Assembly (NCBI GenBank): GCA_028281025.1 | Contig: JANQKR010000034.1 | Coordinates: forward strand, 135,848-199,847 | DNA from: Croceivirga sp. | Lineage (GTDB): Bacteria > Bacteroidota > Bacteroidia > Flavobacteriales > Flavobacteriaceae | Length of the DNA stretch: 64,000 nucleotides | Direction: 5' to 3' | Part shown: positions 61,971 to 64,000 of the stretch, piece by piece | Layout of the letters: every line of letters starts with the position of its first letter | Position numbering within the stretch: position 1 is the stretch's first letter | Made by a program: the position numbers and the translations under genes | The notes under the pieces: model-generated | Seen by the model: only the letters and a program-made list of their open reading frames with translations | The model's database searches: none | What the model was told of the DNA's origin: nothing

Positions 61971-63245
61971 TTATCCATTTGCTATGGCCTGTGCAGCGAT
62001 GTAGGCCCCTGTCCACGCATTCTGGAAATTAAAGCCTCCAGTGACGGCATCCACGTTGATCACTTCTCCGGCCAAGTATAAATTGGGCAATAATTTGCTT
62101 TCAAAAGTCTTGAAATTGATTTCCTTTAAATCTACGCCCCCTGCTGTAACAAATTCCTCTTTATAAATGCTTTTTCCATTCACGGGGATGGCACATTCCG
62201 TTAATTGACCGGCCAATGCCCGCAATTGGTCCTTGGTCATATCCGCCCATTTTAAACGCGCATCCACCCCGGAAGCTTTTACCAATCGAATCCATAATCT
62301 ATTGGGGAGTTCCAGGATCTTGGACTTTAACACCGTTTTTTTTGCTTCGGCTATTTTTACCTCATTTAGAAAGCCTGTCATGGTACCCAAATCATACTCG
62401 GGAGTCCAATTAATCCGTATCCTGAACACATAGTGAAAATCATTCAATTCTTTGGCGGCCCATGCGGAAAGTTTTAATATGGCCGGACCACTAAGGCCCC
62501 AATGTGTAATCAAAACGGGACCCTCTTCGGTAAACAGGGGTTCGCGCTCTACCTTACTTTTTAATTGTACCAGGATTTTGGAGTCGTAGTGGGTTTTCGG
62601 CATAATGTCCACCCTTGCATGTACACTAAGCCCCTGCAATCCCTTTATCCTAACATCCGTTGTATTAAAAGTAAAGAGGGAAGGGACCGGAGGAACAATG
62701 CAATGCCCCATTCCCTTTAGCAGTTCCCAAATCTTTGGGTTGCTTCCCGTTGCGACCAAAAGCTTTTTGGAATCATAATGTTTGTTCATGGTCGTTACCC
62801 GCCAACCATTGGCAATATCCCTTGACCTTTCAATGTGTTTAACGGCACTATTTTTTAGCACTGTAATGCCCCTCTTCCTTGTTTCGGCCAAAAAACAGTC
62901 AATAATGGATTGAGAAGAATCCGTATGTGGAAAAATACGGCCATCCGCTTCCACTTTAAGCGGCACTTCGCGCGCTTCAAAAAATTGTATGGTATCCCCT
63001 GGGGCATAGGTATGGAAAGGACCCAGAAGCTCTTTTTGTCCCCTCGGATAGTTCTGGGAGAGTTCAAATGGCTCAAACGCGGCATGGGTAATATTACATC
63101 GACCTCCACCGGATATCCTTACCTTGCCAAGTACCGTTTTACCACGTTCAAAAATGGCAATCTTAAGCTTTGGGTCGGCAATGGCAGCTTGTATTGCACC
63201 GTAGAATCCCGCTGCGCCTCCTCCAATTACGATAAGGTCAAACAT
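61971..63245 (-). CDS. HI0933-family FAD-dependent flavoprotein (BaiN-like)
   Basis: 424 aa. Dinucleotide fold VIGGGAAGFYGAIQAA, then GKVRISGGGRCNITHA, and the C-terminal FAD strip LYLAGEVINVDAVTGGFNFQ with NAWTGAYIA. The family has a two-flavin-domain layout and is often annotated NAD(P)/FAD oxidoreductase; the substrate is unknown here. One-base overlap with the phosphodiesterase gene before it. Confidence 0.85.
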   Translation of the reverse strand: MFDLIVIGGGAAGFYGAIQAAIADPKLKIAIFERGKTVLGKVRISGGGRCNITHAAFEPFELSQNYPRGQKELLGPFHTYAPGDTIQFFEAREVPLKVEADGRIFPHTDSSQSIIDCFLAETRKRGITVLKNSAVKHIERSRDIANGWRVTTMNKHYDSKKLLVATGSNPKIWELLKGMGHCIVPPVPSLFTFNTTDVRIKGLQGLSVHARVDIMPKTHYDSKILVQLKSKVEREPLFTEEGPVLITHWGLSGPAILKLSAWAAKELNDFHYVFRIRINWTPEYDLGTMTGFLNEVKIAEAKKTVLKSKILELPNRLWIRLVKASGVDARLKWADMTKDQLRALAGQLTECAIPVNGKSIYKEEFVTAGGVDLKEINFKTFESKLLPNLYLAGEVINVDAVTGGFNFQNAWTGAYIAAQAIANG

Positions 63246-63991
63246 TATTTGATTCTATCCGGATAGTTGGTAAAAATGCCATCTACCCCGTACTGGGTAA
63301 CTTGTTCAATATCCGCTGTTTCATTGACCGTATAGGTGTAAACCTTGAATCCCTCGTCCTGGATTTTACGCACATTTTCTTCCGTTAGGGTCTTGAACCA
63401 CGGGTTGATTGCTATCGCATTCAATTCCTTTGCCACTTCAATGGCTTCCAAAGGGTCTTCTTCCGTCAAAACGGCTATGGCAACATCTGGACCAAACTCC
63501 CTGATCTTTCGTAACTCGTCCCATTTGAAGCTGGAAATGACAAAGTTCTCCCTGGACCAACCCCTATCTTGGATGTAATAGTCCATAATAAAATTGACCC
63601 GCTCCGCAGTATCATCCCCTTTGAGTTCAATATTGAGGGGAACGTTGTTGTTTACCAGTTTTAGAACATCCTGGAGCATTGGAATCCTATGGTTGCCATC
63701 CAGTATGACATTTCTTAAATCCGCGATATAATATTCCTCAATATTTCCCGGGGCATTGCTCAAACGTTCCAATCGCTCATCATGAAAAACCACAATTTCA
63801 CCACTTTTTACCTTAAACACATCAATCTCGATCATGTCCACGCCCAAATCCATTGCTTTTTGTACGGATGCCAATGTGTTCTCCGTTTCATAGCCCATGG
63901 CGCCCCTATGTCCAATGACCAAGGGTTTTTTACGCATCTCGCAACTCATAATCACTATTGATAAAAGGGAAAATAGAAATACTTTCATCAT
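63245..63991 (-). CDS. Glycerophosphodiester phosphodiesterase (lipoprotein)
   Basis: 248 aa. Lipobox IMSC (Cys17). GDPD metal/catalytic residues: His28-Arg29 in IGHRGAMG, Glu55 and Asp57 in MIEIDV, His70 in VVFHDERL. It releases glycerol-3-phosphate from lipid head groups, matching the nearby glycerol genes. The start (63991 or 63988) lies just inside the window edge. Confidence 0.9.
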   Translation of the reverse strand: MMKVFLFSLLSIVIMSCEMRKKPLVIGHRGAMGYETENTLASVQKAMDLGVDMIEIDVFKVKSGEIVVFHDERLERLSNAPGNIEEYYIADLRNVILDGNHRIPMLQDVLKLVNNNVPLNIELKGDDTAERVNFIMDYYIQDRGWSRENFVISSFKWDELRKIREFGPDVAIAVLTEEDPLEAIEVAKELNAIAINPWFKTLTEENVRKIQDEGFKVYTYTVNETADIEQVTQYGVDGIFTNYPDRIK

Positions 63992-64000
63992 TCTAAACTT

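Noticed and set aside
1-64000. CRISPR arrays, insertion sequences, phage genes or restriction systems
   Set aside because: No spaced short repeats with unique spacers, no transposase, integrase, phage structural or methylase-like products were recognised.

Overview
The window looks like a chromosomal segment of a marine flavobacterium (Bacteroidota, Flavobacteriaceae). The evidence is several SusC/SusD-type TonB systems, many outer-membrane lipoproteins, Bacteroidota promoter elements (TTTG-N19-TAnnTTTG), a mevalonate-pathway gene pair, moderate-to-low GC content, and a large alginate utilisation locus of the kind known from brown-algal degraders such as Zobellia. No rRNA, CRISPR array, insertion sequence or integrase was seen.

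Layout. (1) 1-5400 is an accessory island beside a tRNA-fMet. The window opens inside the 3' end of that tRNA, and pieces of the same 3' end recur at 125-140, 2502-2543 and 5385-5399. About 95-bp direct repeats at 41-140 and 5306-5399 bracket a 5.2-kb stretch carrying a small HTH protein, a 42-aa membrane peptide, a small lipoprotein, a secreted trypsin-like protease, a BtrH/DUF4872 protein, a broken gene, a Crp-like regulator and a GNAT acetyltransferase. (2) 5500-9170 holds a lipoprotein alpha/beta hydrolase and an AraC-TPR membrane regulator. (3) 9200-15080 is a patchwork: fragments of genes found elsewhere in the window, a frameshifted small secreted protein, a papain-fold-like lipoprotein followed by two related secreted proteins, and a membrane AraC regulator. 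(4) 15080-21660 is a TonB receptor/DUF4249 operon.

(5) 21900-47515 is the alginate locus. Two PL7 lyases and a two-domain PL7-type lyase cut the polymer. Two SusC/SusD pairs and two PKD-bearing surface lipoproteins bind and import oligomers. KdgF linearises the unsaturated uronate, an SDR reduces the product (DEH) to KDG, KdgK phosphorylates it and Eda splits KDPG to pyruvate and glyceraldehyde-3-phosphate. An MFS carrier and a FadR-type GntR repressor complete the set. Putative repressor sites built on TGGTTWACCA lie before the repressor gene, both susC genes and the divergent lyase / second-kinase promoter. The susCD region is a tandem duplication with an offset of 10.1 kb that left a dead kdgF fragment. 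Both susC leaders carry, on the opposite strand, a promoter-like box and a strong intrinsic terminator that predict a ~94-nt antisense RNA. A divergent operon adds an RraA-family protein, a second KDG-kinase-like protein and a BASS transporter.

(6) 47560-64000 is mostly housekeeping: a large BNR/sortilin-like secreted protein, RluB-type pseudouridine synthase, S9 peptidase, nitrilase, UbiA prenyltransferase, GHMP (mevalonate-type) kinase, diphosphomevalonate decarboxylase, TspO, DUF1697, glycerol kinase, glycerol facilitator, a flavoprotein and a glycerophosphodiester phosphodiesterase.
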